Below, in pieces: positions 1-7,441 of a stretch of DNA of 8,365 nucleotides. This DNA comes from Paraclostridium ghonii (lineage in GTDB: Bacteria > Bacillota > Clostridia > Peptostreptococcales > Peptostreptococcaceae): the NCBI RefSeq assembly GCF_023653455.1, contig NZ_JAKEDR010000157.1:1-8365 (forward strand). Direction: 5' to 3'. Every line of letters starts with the position of its first letter. The stretch's first letter is position 1. The position numbers and the translations under genes were made by a program. The notes beneath the pieces are model-generated. The model was not told the origin of the DNA and ran no database searches. It saw only the letters and a program-made list of their open reading frames with translations.

Positions 1-49
1 AATAATAAAAATGGCTATCTTAATTTTTAAGATAGCCATTTTTATTATT
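1..49. terminator. Bidirectional intrinsic terminator
   Basis: Positions 1-22 are a perfect reverse complement of 28-49, leaving a 5-nt loop. The GC-bearing core is TGGCTATCTTA. The arms end in A-rich and T-rich tracts, so a U tract is produced on either strand. It lies 3 bp beyond the stop of the minus-strand DUF975 gene, which it should terminate. It could also serve a plus-strand gene ending to the left of the window. Confidence 0.85.
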
Positions 50-52
50 TGT

Positions 53-754
53 TTAATTCTTAGAACTTAAATCTCTATAAAAATTCGCTTGAGTTAACAT
101 TACATACGGGATTAACCATAAAAAACCAATACCCAATGTAATCACTGATAAAATACCCCATCCGATAAAGCTTAGTCCTATAACAAAAAATTTCCACTTA
201 TTACCCTTCATCATTTTTATACTTAAGCTCATAGAATCTATAACTCCTAAATGTTCATGTTCTATTATTATATAAGGAGTTAACATTAAAGCTAATTCAA
301 ATATAATCAAAAGTATTGTAAGAGCTAAAATCATTAATATAGCAAATATAAATCCTATTCCAAATCCTGATTTCGAAAAAGCAAATACAACGGTTCCACC
401 TAAAATTATCCCAAAGATAACAAACGTAACTACAAATACAATTATAGTGAATACAACTGTATATATTAAAGCTTTTACAAACTTACTTTTAGAAACTATT
501 ACATCTGAAAAAGAACTATTTCCCTTCTTTTCAATAAACATTAAGTAAAAATTAGGAATTCCTATTGTTAAAAATACCCCAAAACCAAATGTTAATATAA
601 ACATTATTAAATATGTTAGTGATGAGCTTGTTATTCCTTGAATCATGCTTAATATTGTAGATACTACACTATAAGCCAGCGTCAATAATACAGGTATCTT
701 CCAGTTCCCCTTTAATTGACTTTTTGATAATTCTTTTAATTGAACTCTATCGAT
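53..754 (-). CDS. DUF975 family integral membrane protein, probable ATC start
   Basis: Polytopic membrane protein of about 233 residues with roughly six hydrophobic segments; its molecular function is unknown. The C-terminal signature of the DUF975 family is clear: a KMMKGNKWKFF stretch, then a GIGFLWLIPY helix and an ANFYRDL ending, at about residues 173-229. The start is unusual. The first canonical start is a TTG at 685, but the 23 codons before it encode family-typical sequence (QLKELSKSQLKGNWKIPVL). A strong ribosome binding site (AAAGGGGGAG, 761-770) sits 6 nt before an ATC codon at 752-754, where an ATG would be expected. From the in-frame TAA at 779-781 to the TTG there is no ATG, GTG or TTG. 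I therefore place the start at ATC; a start at 685 is the conservative alternative. The gene is divergent from yaaA and ends in the terminator at 1-49. Confidence 0.8.
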   Translation of the reverse strand: MDRVQLKELSKSQLKGNWKIPVLLTLAYSVVSTILSMIQGITSSSLTYLIMFILTFGFGVFLTIGIPNFYLMFIEKKGNSSFSDVIVSKSKFVKALIYTVVFTIIVFVVTFVIFGIILGGTVVFAFSKSGFGIGFIFAILMILALTILLIIFELALMLTPYIIIEHEHLGVIDSMSLSIKMMKGNKWKFFVIGLSFIGWGILSVITLGIGFLWLIPYVMLTQANFYRDLSSKN

Positions 755-803
755 TTTAAACTCCCCCTTTTTAATTGATTAGTGTACCTTAAAAAATGCA
801 CAC

Positions 804-832
804 ACTATAGTATATTAAAAACTTTTAATTTA
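804..832 (-). promoter_or_regulatory. Candidate sigma-A promoter for the DUF975 gene
   Basis: Read on the minus strand, TAAATT (827-832) is followed after 17 bp by TATAGT (804-809), a good -10 with a weak -35. It places the transcript start about 30 bp before the ribosome binding site. It lies back to back with the candidate yaaA promoter. This is a motif match only, in very AT-rich DNA. Confidence 0.35.
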
Positions 833-862
833 TTGATTAAATTATTATTTTATTGATATATA
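833..862 (+). promoter_or_regulatory. Candidate sigma-A promoter for yaaA
   Basis: TTGATT (833-838) and TATATA (857-862) are separated by 18 bp, about 35 bp upstream of the yaaA start. The surrounding sequence is almost pure A/T, so other registers are possible (for example TATAAA at 869-874). A 9-bp direct repeat TTTATTGAT occurs at 829-837 and 849-857 and overlaps this promoter. Confidence 0.35.
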
Positions 863-897
863 TATTTATATAAAATAATTTTTGAGGTGACTTTAAA

Positions 898-1668
898 ATG
901 ATAACAATACTTTCTCCATCAACAACTATGAATTTTGATAAAAGCTCTAATCTTAAATCTTCTAAACCTTTTTTTGAATCTGAAACTAAAAATCTTATAT
1001 GTATTTTAAAAAAGCTAAGTAAAGATGAAATAAGTTATTTTATGAATTTAAGCTATGATTTATCTAGTTTAAATTTTGATAGATATCAAGTTTTAGAAAC
1101 TGATTCAAGTAAATATCTGCAATCTTTACTCGCTTTTGATGGTCAAGTTTTTAACTCTATCAACGTTAGTGATTTTAATGAACACGACTTTGAATTTGCA
1201 AATAAACATTTTAGAATATTATCTGGTTTATATGGAGTTTTAAAACCACTAGATATGATACAACCTTATAGACTTGAGATGAAATCAAAATTAAAAAATG
1301 AATATGGAAATGATTTATATAAGTTTTGGAAAACTAAAATAACAACTTATCTATATGATGAACTTAATAATCAAAGCAATAAAGTTTTGCTTAATTTAGC
1401 TTCTAATGAATACTCAAAGGCTATAAACATAAAAGATTTATCTAAAACTTTTAATGTATTAACTGTAGAGTTTAAAGAATTTAAAGAAAGTAGTAATTCT
1501 TATAAAGTTATAGGCATTCATTCAAAAAAAGCAAGGGGTTATCTAACTAGATATATAATTAAAAATAAAATAGATAATATAGACGATTTAAAAGCTTTTA
1601 ATTACGATGGATATAGCTTTAATGAACACTTATCTGATAGTAAAAAAATAATATTCACCAGATATTAA
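898..1668 (+). CDS. yaaA: YaaA (UPF0246/DUF328) peroxide stress protein
   Basis: A 256-residue protein, full length for the YaaA family. Recognisable blocks in order are the N-terminal ILSPSTTMNF (3-12), AFDGQVFN, the RILSGLYGVLKPLDMIQPYRLEM core at about 106-128, LYKFWKTKI, the LLNLASNEYSKAI segment, and the C-terminal HSKKARGYLTRYII and DGYSFNEHLS blocks. In E. coli YaaA limits free intracellular iron and so protects DNA and proteins during hydrogen peroxide stress; the family fold is reported to bind DNA. The protein is cytoplasmic, with no signal peptide. GAGGTGA at 884-890 lies 7 nt before the ATG. No terminator is evident in the 75 bp before the next gene, so the two may be co-transcribed. 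I saw no convincing PerR box upstream. Confidence 0.93.
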   Translation: MITILSPSTTMNFDKSSNLKSSKPFFESETKNLICILKKLSKDEISYFMNLSYDLSSLNFDRYQVLETDSSKYLQSLLAFDGQVFNSINVSDFNEHDFEFANKHFRILSGLYGVLKPLDMIQPYRLEMKSKLKNEYGNDLYKFWKTKITTYLYDELNNQSNKVLLNLASNEYSKAINIKDLSKTFNVLTVEFKEFKESSNSYKVIGIHSKKARGYLTRYIIKNKIDNIDDLKAFNYDGYSFNEHLSDSKKIIFTRY

Positions 1669-1743
1669 TAATTATTGTTTTTAGATTATAAATTGTAATT
1701 TTGGGTATATATCGATTGACTTAAAATTTGGAGGTTTCTGACT

Positions 1744-2511
1744 ATGAAGTATGTTTATACAGAAGAATTAAATAATATATTAAATAAAATATATAAAGAA
1801 ATGATTTATAATATAGCTATAAATAATAAAAACATAGATTTTTCAAAAGAAAATTTAAATAAAACTAAAAAAATCCTTTCCAGTGAAAAAGTTTATATGG
1901 GAAGTGATATGGATAAGTTCATAATAAATTGTGTTCCTATAGGTCATGAAGGCAACTTATTTAGAGTTTCAATAGCAAAATATCACAATAGACTTCATCC
2001 TAGATTTGAAAATTACAAAGGTGAGCCTATAGATGATTGTGGCTATAACAAGTTTGCATTTCTTCTTTGGGAAGAACATATGAATAATTTATTAATCTCA
2101 GATCTTCAAGGAATGTTTAACCAAGAAGGTTTCATAGACTTTGTAAATAATAAGCTAGATTATTGTTTAGATGAATTGTCAACTAAAGTAAATAAATATA
2201 AAAATGACTTAATAAAAATAGAGTTTAAAAATAAAGAAAACCTATTAAATACTATATCTGATATGATCGTAGATAAAAAACTCGACTTTGAATTTGCTCA
2301 TATATTAGTTGATATGCACAAACTCAGAGATGATATGTATAAAATGTCTACTACATTTGATGTTTATAATGAGTTTGATAAATTAGAAGATGATACTAAG
2401 TACTGTATAATAAATTACCCTAAATATAATTCCAATGAATTAGTTGATATACTTATAAAAAATCACGGATTTAAATTGTTAAATGAGAATTGTTTAGTAA
2501 AAAATAGATAA
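1744..2511 (+). CDS. Hypothetical protein, soluble, no recognised family
   Basis: A 255-residue protein that I do not recognise. It has no signal peptide or membrane segment, so it is probably cytoplasmic, and it is rich in Lys, Asn, Asp and Glu. The N-terminal third is helical and charged. The middle has a histidine/aromatic patch (IGHEGNLFRVSIAKYHNRLHPRF, about residues 67-89) and WEEHMNNLL near 109-117. The C-terminal part is predicted helical (EFAHILVDMHKLRDDMYKMS) and ends in a KYCIINYPKY segment. The start is well supported: GGAGGT at 1730-1735 with 8-nt spacing. It follows yaaA by 75 bp on the same strand and ends in a convergent terminator. Codon use matches the neighbours, so I see no sign of recent transfer. 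Confidence 0.85.
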   Translation: MKYVYTEELNNILNKIYKEMIYNIAINNKNIDFSKENLNKTKKILSSEKVYMGSDMDKFIINCVPIGHEGNLFRVSIAKYHNRLHPRFENYKGEPIDDCGYNKFAFLLWEEHMNNLLISDLQGMFNQEGFIDFVNNKLDYCLDELSTKVNKYKNDLIKIEFKNKENLLNTISDMIVDKKLDFEFAHILVDMHKLRDDMYKMSTTFDVYNEFDKLEDDTKYCIINYPKYNSNELVDILIKNHGFKLLNENCLVKNR

Positions 2512-2519
2512 TATAAAAT

Positions 2520-2588
2520 AGGATAGCTATATAAATTTCATTCCAAAAAAATTTTTAGAGGTACTAAAATTTATATAGTTATCCTTTT
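2520..2588. terminator. Bidirectional terminator between convergent genes
   Basis: Positions 2520-2538 pair with 2567-2585 (19 bp, one G-U pair) around a 28-nt loop that contains a second short A/T self-complement. The plus strand continues into TTTT; the minus strand also leaves the stem into a T-rich stretch. It sits between the hypothetical gene (plus) and the GerMN-like lipoprotein gene (minus). Confidence 0.75.
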
Positions 2589-2610
2589 CTAATTTGGTAT
2601 ATGCTTTTTC

Positions 2611-3177
2611 TTATCTTTTTATTATATTTCCAAAAAAGTCAACATCTAAATGGTCAAATTCCACATCTGTTCTGCCTTCATATGTAATATATATGCCATC
2701 AATCCATCTGCCCTCATAATCTCTTTGAAGCAAACTTTCAACTAATGTATAACTCGTTATATTCGCACCTGTACTGCCTTGAAAAAATCTATTACTCCAT
2801 AACTTATTTTCTTTATCTTCCTTAATATTTATATAAGCTATATTGTTATCTATTTTAGTTAACTCTATAGGAGCATTTTGAAATTGCAACTTTGAAAGTT
2901 CTTTTATAACTATATTCAACTTGTCTTTTATAGATAAATTATCATTAATTTTAATATTTGCTATAACTTTCTTTTTATTTGTATTTGCATCAATACTTAT
3001 TATTCTAGCATCATAACTATTTGTATTTTCTTTTTTATTTTTTTCATAATTATTCAAATTTTTTAATACTTTAATACTATTTTCATTGTCATTTTTAGCG
3101 TTGTTTTTGCTACTACACCCAGTTAATATTAAAGTTAATATAAATATTACACTAAAAAAAGTTTTAAACTTTTTCAT
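2611..3177 (-). CDS. Lipoprotein with GerMN-like domain
   Basis: A 188-residue exported lipoprotein. Residues 1-20 are a signal peptide (MKKFKTFF, then a hydrophobic run) ending in the lipobox L18-T19-G20-C21, so it should be anchored to the outer face of the cell membrane. A low-complexity Asn/Lys linker (about 22-54) precedes a domain at about 56-186 resembling the GerMN family found in spore formation and germination proteins and in many clostridial lipoproteins. Supporting motifs are the IAYINIKE strand, GSTGANITSYTLVESLLQ and WIDGIYITYEGR. The family call is from pattern memory and only moderately sure. An ATG 13 codons upstream is in frame, but the start at 3177 is chosen because GGAGGT (3184-3189) lies 6 nt before it and it directly opens the signal peptide. 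Confidence 0.82.
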   Translation of the reverse strand: MKKFKTFFSVIFILTLILTGCSSKNNAKNDNENSIKVLKNLNNYEKNKKENTNSYDARIISIDANTNKKKVIANIKINDNLSIKDKLNIVIKELSKLQFQNAPIELTKIDNNIAYINIKEDKENKLWSNRFFQGSTGANITSYTLVESLLQRDYEGRWIDGIYITYEGRTDVEFDHLDVDFFGNIIKR

Positions 3178-3201
3178 GATTATACCTCCATATTTTTGCA
3201 T

Positions 3202-3229
3202 ATAATATCTATTCAATTATATGAATCAA
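3202..3229 (-). promoter_or_regulatory. Candidate promoter for the GerMN-like lipoprotein gene
   Basis: On the minus strand, TTGATT (3224-3229) and TATTAT (3202-3207) are spaced 16 bp, about 25 bp before the start codon. If used, the lipoprotein gene has its own promoter although it follows glpK by only 76 bp. No GC-containing terminator hairpin separates glpK from it, so read-through is also possible. Confidence 0.4.
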
Positions 3230-3253
3230 AATATAGAAATATTTTATATATTT

Positions 3254-4816
<1,563 letters not shown>

Positions 4817-4838
4817 TTAACGTATTGTCTTTAAGTAA

Positions 4839-4867
4839 ATATTAGCAATAAAATAAATCTACTACAA
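4839..4867 (-). promoter_or_regulatory. Candidate sigma-A promoter for glpK
   Basis: On the minus strand, TTGTAG (4862-4867) and TAATAT (4839-4844) are separated by exactly 17 bp, giving a predicted start near 4831 and a leader of about 35 nt. Just downstream, ACGTTAACA matches the right half of a catabolite response element, while the left half is poor. A 5-bp dyad (TTAAC / GTTAA, 4803-4819) touches the ribosome binding site. Confidence 0.5.
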
Positions 4868-4898
4868 TGATTTTAAAGAAAGTTATTTTTTAAACAAA

Positions 4899-5351
4899 TC
4901 ATCTTTTATATATTTCATAATCACAGTCTTTATAAGTTATAGGAGTTCCATTAGTTTTATCGTTATCAAATTGGACTACTTCAATCTTATGTTTTCCTTC
5001 TTTTAAGTTCTCATCACATATCGTTAATGTAACTGAACTCGATTCACCTAGTTTTTCAATTGTATTTAGCTTTCCATCTATATATATATAACTTGATCTA
5101 GAATCATCAAAGTTTTTTGAGCTAAGTCCTAATTGGCCTAACCCTTTTTTTTCATCTGTATATATTATAGGTATCGACCCATCTTCTGAATTTGAAACAT
5201 GAGTTGTAACTATAACACTACCACTCCCTGTGTCGGTTTCAAGTCCATGAGGGATATTTTTTTCAACTTCAGCTCTATTTTCAACAACTTGTTTAGAACA
5301 TCCAACGTTAAATATAATAATTATAAATAGTAAAAATAGTAACTTTTTCAT
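4899..5351 (-). CDS. Small hypothetical lipoprotein
   Basis: A 150-residue protein of unknown function. It begins with a signal peptide (MKKLLFLLFIIII) ending at N15-V16-G17-C18, a slightly atypical lipobox (Asn at -3) that should still allow lipidation and surface anchoring. The mature part is mostly beta-type: VIVTTHVSNSEDGSIPIIYT, SSYIYIDGKLN, SSVTLTICDENL and GKHKIEVVQFDN suggest an immunoglobulin-like or similar sandwich, which is inference. An upstream in-frame start exists at 5396, but the ATG at 5351 is preferred because GGAGG lies 5 nt before it and it opens the signal peptide. The stop is 103 bp upstream of glpK with no clear terminator, so some read-through toward glpK is possible. 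Confidence 0.8.
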   Translation of the reverse strand: MKKLLFLLFIIIIFNVGCSKQVVENRAEVEKNIPHGLETDTGSGSVIVTTHVSNSEDGSIPIIYTDEKKGLGQLGLSSKNFDDSRSSYIYIDGKLNTIEKLGESSSVTLTICDENLKEGKHKIEVVQFDNDKTNGTPITYKDCDYEIYKR

Positions 5352-5404
5352 TACGTCCTCCAAATTTTCAGTATTGTTATTATTTATTGTTCCCAATTTT
5401 ATAC

Positions 5405-5440
5405 AAAAAAAGCATGAATTAATATATTAATTCATGCTTT
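5405..5440 (-). terminator. Strong intrinsic terminator for sulP
   Basis: Positions 5409-5440 form a perfect 32-bp palindrome (core AAAGCATGAATTAA with its complement). Read on the minus strand it is followed by a run of seven T (5411-5405), the classic terminator arrangement. It lies about 60 bp beyond the sulP stop and isolates sulP from the downstream lipoprotein gene. Confidence 0.88.
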
Positions 5441-5501
5441 AACAGAAATTGGTTATATAAAGTTTAATAAATAATTATTAACATAGCATTTTATATTATA
5501 T

Positions 5502-6773
5502 TTATGCTGCTTCTAATTTATCTCCTTCATCTTTTTCTTTTCTATCTCTAATAAACTTCAATGTATAATGAACTGACATACCTACTCCAATTGCAAATAC
5601 TAAGTCAAATACTACTGTAAATACGAAAGTTATAATCACTACTAAAGCATCTGATTTACTTGAATATAATAGTTCTTTAAAATGAGACCATTCTCCCATA
5701 TTATAAGAAACTATAATAAGTATAGCTGCCAATGTTGTCATTGGTATAAGTTTTGCAAAAGGCATAAATATAACCATTATAAGTAATAACGTTATAGCAT
5801 GTGCCAAACCTGCTATAGGACTTTTACCTCCATTTTTTACATTTGCAGCAGTTCTTGCTATAGCTCCAGTTGCAGGAATACCTCCAAATAGAGATGATGT
5901 AATATTACCTAACCCTTGTGCTATAAGCTCCATATTTGAATCATGCTTATCATTTATCATATTGTCTGAAACTACACAAGAAAGCAATGACTCTACAGCG
6001 CCTAATAAAGCAATTGTCATAGCTGGATTAATTAAATTTATAATTGTTTTTATATCAATATGTGGCATTTGTGGTTTAGGTATAGATGATGATATTTCAT
6101 TAAATCTAGTACCTATTGTATCGGTTGGTAGATTTAATAAGTTTACAACTAATGTAGAAATTATTAATGCTATTATTGATGCCGGAATTTTTTTATTTAC
6201 CTTAGGCCAGTAAACTAGAATTAAAATACAGGCTAGTCCTATTAGAAATGATACTAAGTCAAAAGTAGATATATTTTGTATATAGCTTTCAACCTTTCCT
6301 ATAAATTCAGCTGGAACATCAGCTATTTTTAATCCAAATAAATCTTTTAATTGAGTTGTAAGTAAAGTTATTCCTATTCCACTTGTAAACCCTACTGTTA
6401 TTGTTTGTGGTACATATTTTATTAAAGAGCCAAATCTAAGTAGTCCCATAACTACCAATATAATTCCTGCCATCATTGTAGATGTTATAAGTCCAGTCAT
6501 TCCATAATTTTTAACTACCCCATAAACAATTACAACAAATGCTCCTGTAGGCCCTCCAATTTGAACCTTGCTTCCACCTAAAAAAGAAATTACAAATCCT
6601 GCAAATATAGCAGTTATCAGTCCTTTCTCTGGTGATACCCCCGAAGATATGGCTAAAGCTATAGATAGTGGTAGGGCTATTATAGCAACTATTACCCCTG
6701 ATATTATATCCTTTCCAACTTTATCTTTAGTCAACTCGTTATATTTCATCATTTTAAATAACTTTGGTGACAC
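5502..6773 (-). CDS. SulP family anion transporter, STAS-less
   Basis: Integral membrane transporter of the SulP (SLC26-like) family, which carries sulfate, bicarbonate or dicarboxylates; the substrate cannot be told here. Hallmarks are DIISGVIVAIIALPLSIALAISSG near the N-terminus, GGSKVQIGGPTGAF, KYVPQTITVGFTSGIG, GAVESLLSCVVSDNM, and AQGLGNITSSLFGGIPATGAIART. It is rich in membrane helices throughout. It has 423 residues and ends about 20 residues after the last helix in a charged tail (RDRKEKDEGDKLEAA), so the cytoplasmic STAS domain of typical members of about 550 residues is absent. No STAS remnant is seen downstream. I chose a GTG start at 6773 because GGAAG lies 7 nt upstream; an in-frame TTG at 6791 lacks a ribosome binding site. 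A strong terminator follows. Confidence 0.92.
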   Translation of the reverse strand: MSPKLFKMMKYNELTKDKVGKDIISGVIVAIIALPLSIALAISSGVSPEKGLITAIFAGFVISFLGGSKVQIGGPTGAFVVIVYGVVKNYGMTGLITSTMMAGIILVVMGLLRFGSLIKYVPQTITVGFTSGIGITLLTTQLKDLFGLKIADVPAEFIGKVESYIQNISTFDLVSFLIGLACILILVYWPKVNKKIPASIIALIISTLVVNLLNLPTDTIGTRFNEISSSIPKPQMPHIDIKTIINLINPAMTIALLGAVESLLSCVVSDNMINDKHDSNMELIAQGLGNITSSLFGGIPATGAIARTAANVKNGGKSPIAGLAHAITLLLIMVIFMPFAKLIPMTTLAAILIIVSYNMGEWSHFKELLYSSKSDALVVIITFVFTVVFDLVFAIGVGMSVHYTLKFIRDRKEKDEGDKLEAA

Positions 6774-6865
6774 GAAAACACTTCCTTCCAAAACTAATTA
6801 TTGCAACATTTAATATACTAGTCCTATTTTTTGATAAAGTCCATATATAATTTTAAAATTGCATT

Positions 6866-6963
6866 AAAAACAAAAGGATACTTACCCACTGTACTGCACC
6901 CCAATTGTTAGACCAAAACTCTAACAATTGGGGTGCAGTACAGTCCTAAGTACCCTTTTGTTT
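6866..6963 (-). terminator. Very long nested hairpin, terminator of the DUF1858 gene
   Basis: An outer stem pairs 6868-6884 with 6947-6963 (17 positions, one A-C mismatch). After a 3x2 internal loop, an inner perfect 25-bp stem pairs 6888-6912 with 6920-6944, leaving a 7-nt loop. On the minus strand it starts 2 nt after the DUF1858 stop codon and runs into TTTTTAATGC, so it should terminate that gene and separate it from sulP. At 96 nt it is far longer than a normal terminator; the inner part looks like a separate inserted element. Confidence 0.7.
6890..6942. mobile_element. Possible miniature IS3-like remnant (fused inverted ends)
   Basis: The inner palindrome starts TGTACTGCACCCC and ends GGGGTGCAGTACA, with TG...CA termini. 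From memory, this resembles terminal inverted repeats of IS3-family (IS150-group) insertion sequences. Only 53 bp separate the outer ends and no transposase sequence lies between them, so it would be a pair of ends fused head to head. I see no convincing target-site duplication. The resemblance needs a database comparison. Confidence 0.35.
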
Positions 6964-6965
6964 AT

Positions 6966-7166
6966 TTAAATTCCGTTCAGGCTTTGCAATAACTCTTCTA
7001 AGTCTATACCATGTATATATGCAGCTTGTTCTAAAGTTTCCATTTGAGCTGAAGGACATCCTAAACATCCCATTTCATATTTCATAAGAACATTTACTGC
7101 TTCTGGTTTTTTGCTAATTAATTCTCCTATTAGTGTATCTTTATCTATTTTCACTTTTATTTTCAC
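6966..7166 (-). CDS. DUF1858 small CxxC redox protein
   Basis: A 66-residue cytoplasmic protein matching the DUF1858 domain, also described as the hybrid-cluster-protein-associated redox disulfide domain. The order is typical: a TLIGELISKKPEAVNVLMKYEMGC opening, the C34-L-G-C37 motif followed by P38, and a helical ETLEQAAYIHGIDLEELLQSLN end. The two cysteines are thought to form a redox-active disulfide or bind metal; the partner is unknown and no hcp gene is in this window. The start is GTG at 7166 with AAGGAG 9 nt upstream; a second in-frame GTG at 7154 arises from a 12-bp tandem repeat covering the start. A palindromic operator-like site lies upstream at 7247-7264, and the long hairpin at 6866-6963 follows the stop. 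Confidence 0.92.
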   Translation of the reverse strand: MKIKVKIDKDTLIGELISKKPEAVNVLMKYEMGCLGCPSAQMETLEQAAYIHGIDLEELLQSLNGI

Positions 7167-7176
7167 TTTTATTTTC
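7149..7176. repeat. 12-bp tandem repeat spanning the DUF1858 start codon
   Basis: The unit TTTCACTTTTAT (plus strand) occurs at 7149-7160 and 7161-7172, with a partial third copy to 7176. Because 12 is a multiple of 3, the repeat puts two GTG codons in the same frame and lengthens the N-terminus by four residues (KIKV/KID). Confidence 0.8.
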
Positions 7177-7209
7177 TCCTTTTATACTAATTCGTATTTT
7201 CTTGATTTT

Positions 7210-7239
7210 ATTATATATTAATACTATAATAATTTTTAA
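7210..7239 (-). promoter_or_regulatory. Candidate promoter for the DUF1858 gene
   Basis: On the minus strand, TTAAAA (7234-7239) and a consensus TATAAT (7210-7215) are spaced 18 bp. Alternative -10 hexamers lie further upstream: TAGTAT at 7221-7226 and TATAGT at 7223-7228. The TAGTAT choice would centre the palindrome at 7247-7264 at -41.5, the standard class II activator position. Sequence alone does not settle which is used. Confidence 0.4.
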
Positions 7240-7246
7240 CTTTTTT

Positions 7247-7264
7247 ATGTAACATATGTTACAT
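7247..7264. promoter_or_regulatory. Perfect 18-bp palindrome, CRP/FNR-like operator candidate
   Basis: ATGTAACATATGTTACAT is a perfect dyad with half site GTAAC spaced by 4 bp from GTTAC. That layout fits a dimeric regulator of the CRP/FNR superfamily. HcpR, which controls hybrid cluster protein genes in anaerobes, is a possible candidate because the adjacent gene encodes the Hcp-associated redox domain; this link is inference. It lies 80 bp upstream of the DUF1858 start. Confidence 0.6.
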
Positions 7265-7412
7265 TTTAAATATTTTGTTAATAATTAAAATAGAAAAATT
7301 CTAATTATTATAAAATTTTATTTTGAGCTAAAATTTTACATCTGCATTTATTTTCTTTTTAATATTTTTATGATAAAATATGTTATATACCTATGCTTGC
7401 TTGAATATAAAT

Positions 7413-7441
7413 TTAATTGTGAAACTTGTACATACTATAAA
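7413..7441 (+). promoter_or_regulatory. Candidate promoter for the small membrane protein gene
   Basis: TTAATT (7413-7418) and TATAAA (7436-7441) are spaced 17 bp, implying a leader of about 60 nt. An 8-bp inverted repeat, TATGCTTG (7392-7399) and CAAGCATA (7456-7463), brackets this promoter. Confidence 0.35.

Noticed and set aside
837..852. PerR/Fur-like box upstream of yaaA
   Set aside because: The A/T dyad TTAAATTATTATTTTA matches the TTATAAT-N-ATTATAA consensus poorly, with many mismatches in the second half.
1716..1721. TTGACT as a -35 box for the gene at 1744
   Set aside because: A -10 at 17 bp spacing would fall at the ribosome binding site and start codon, so it cannot drive this gene.
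3215..3253. Terminator after glpK
   Set aside because: Only a 7-bp all-A/T stem (AAAATAT / ATATTTT) is present, with no following T run; too weak to call.
4868..4905. Terminator between the small lipoprotein gene and glpK
   Set aside because: ATGATTT / AAATCAT can pair, but the loop is long, the stem nearly all A/T and no T tract follows.
5962..6213. Plus-strand open frame of 83 codons inside sulP
   Set aside because: It is antisense to the conserved SulP core, has no ribosome binding site and no recognisable protein features.
6568..6813. Plus-strand open frame of 81 codons over the 5' end of sulP
   Set aside because: It is antisense to strongly conserved N-terminal SulP sequence, with a composition that mirrors it and no ribosome binding site.
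6885..6948. Target-site duplication flanking the IS-like palindrome
   Set aside because: The flanking bases (CCCAC on the left, GTCCT on the right) are not direct repeats, so no duplication can be claimed.
7279..7338. Hairpins and repeated TAAAATTTTA as an sRNA or riboswitch
   Set aside because: The motifs are pure A/T and expected by chance at this composition; no GC-containing stem, terminator or known riboswitch core is present.
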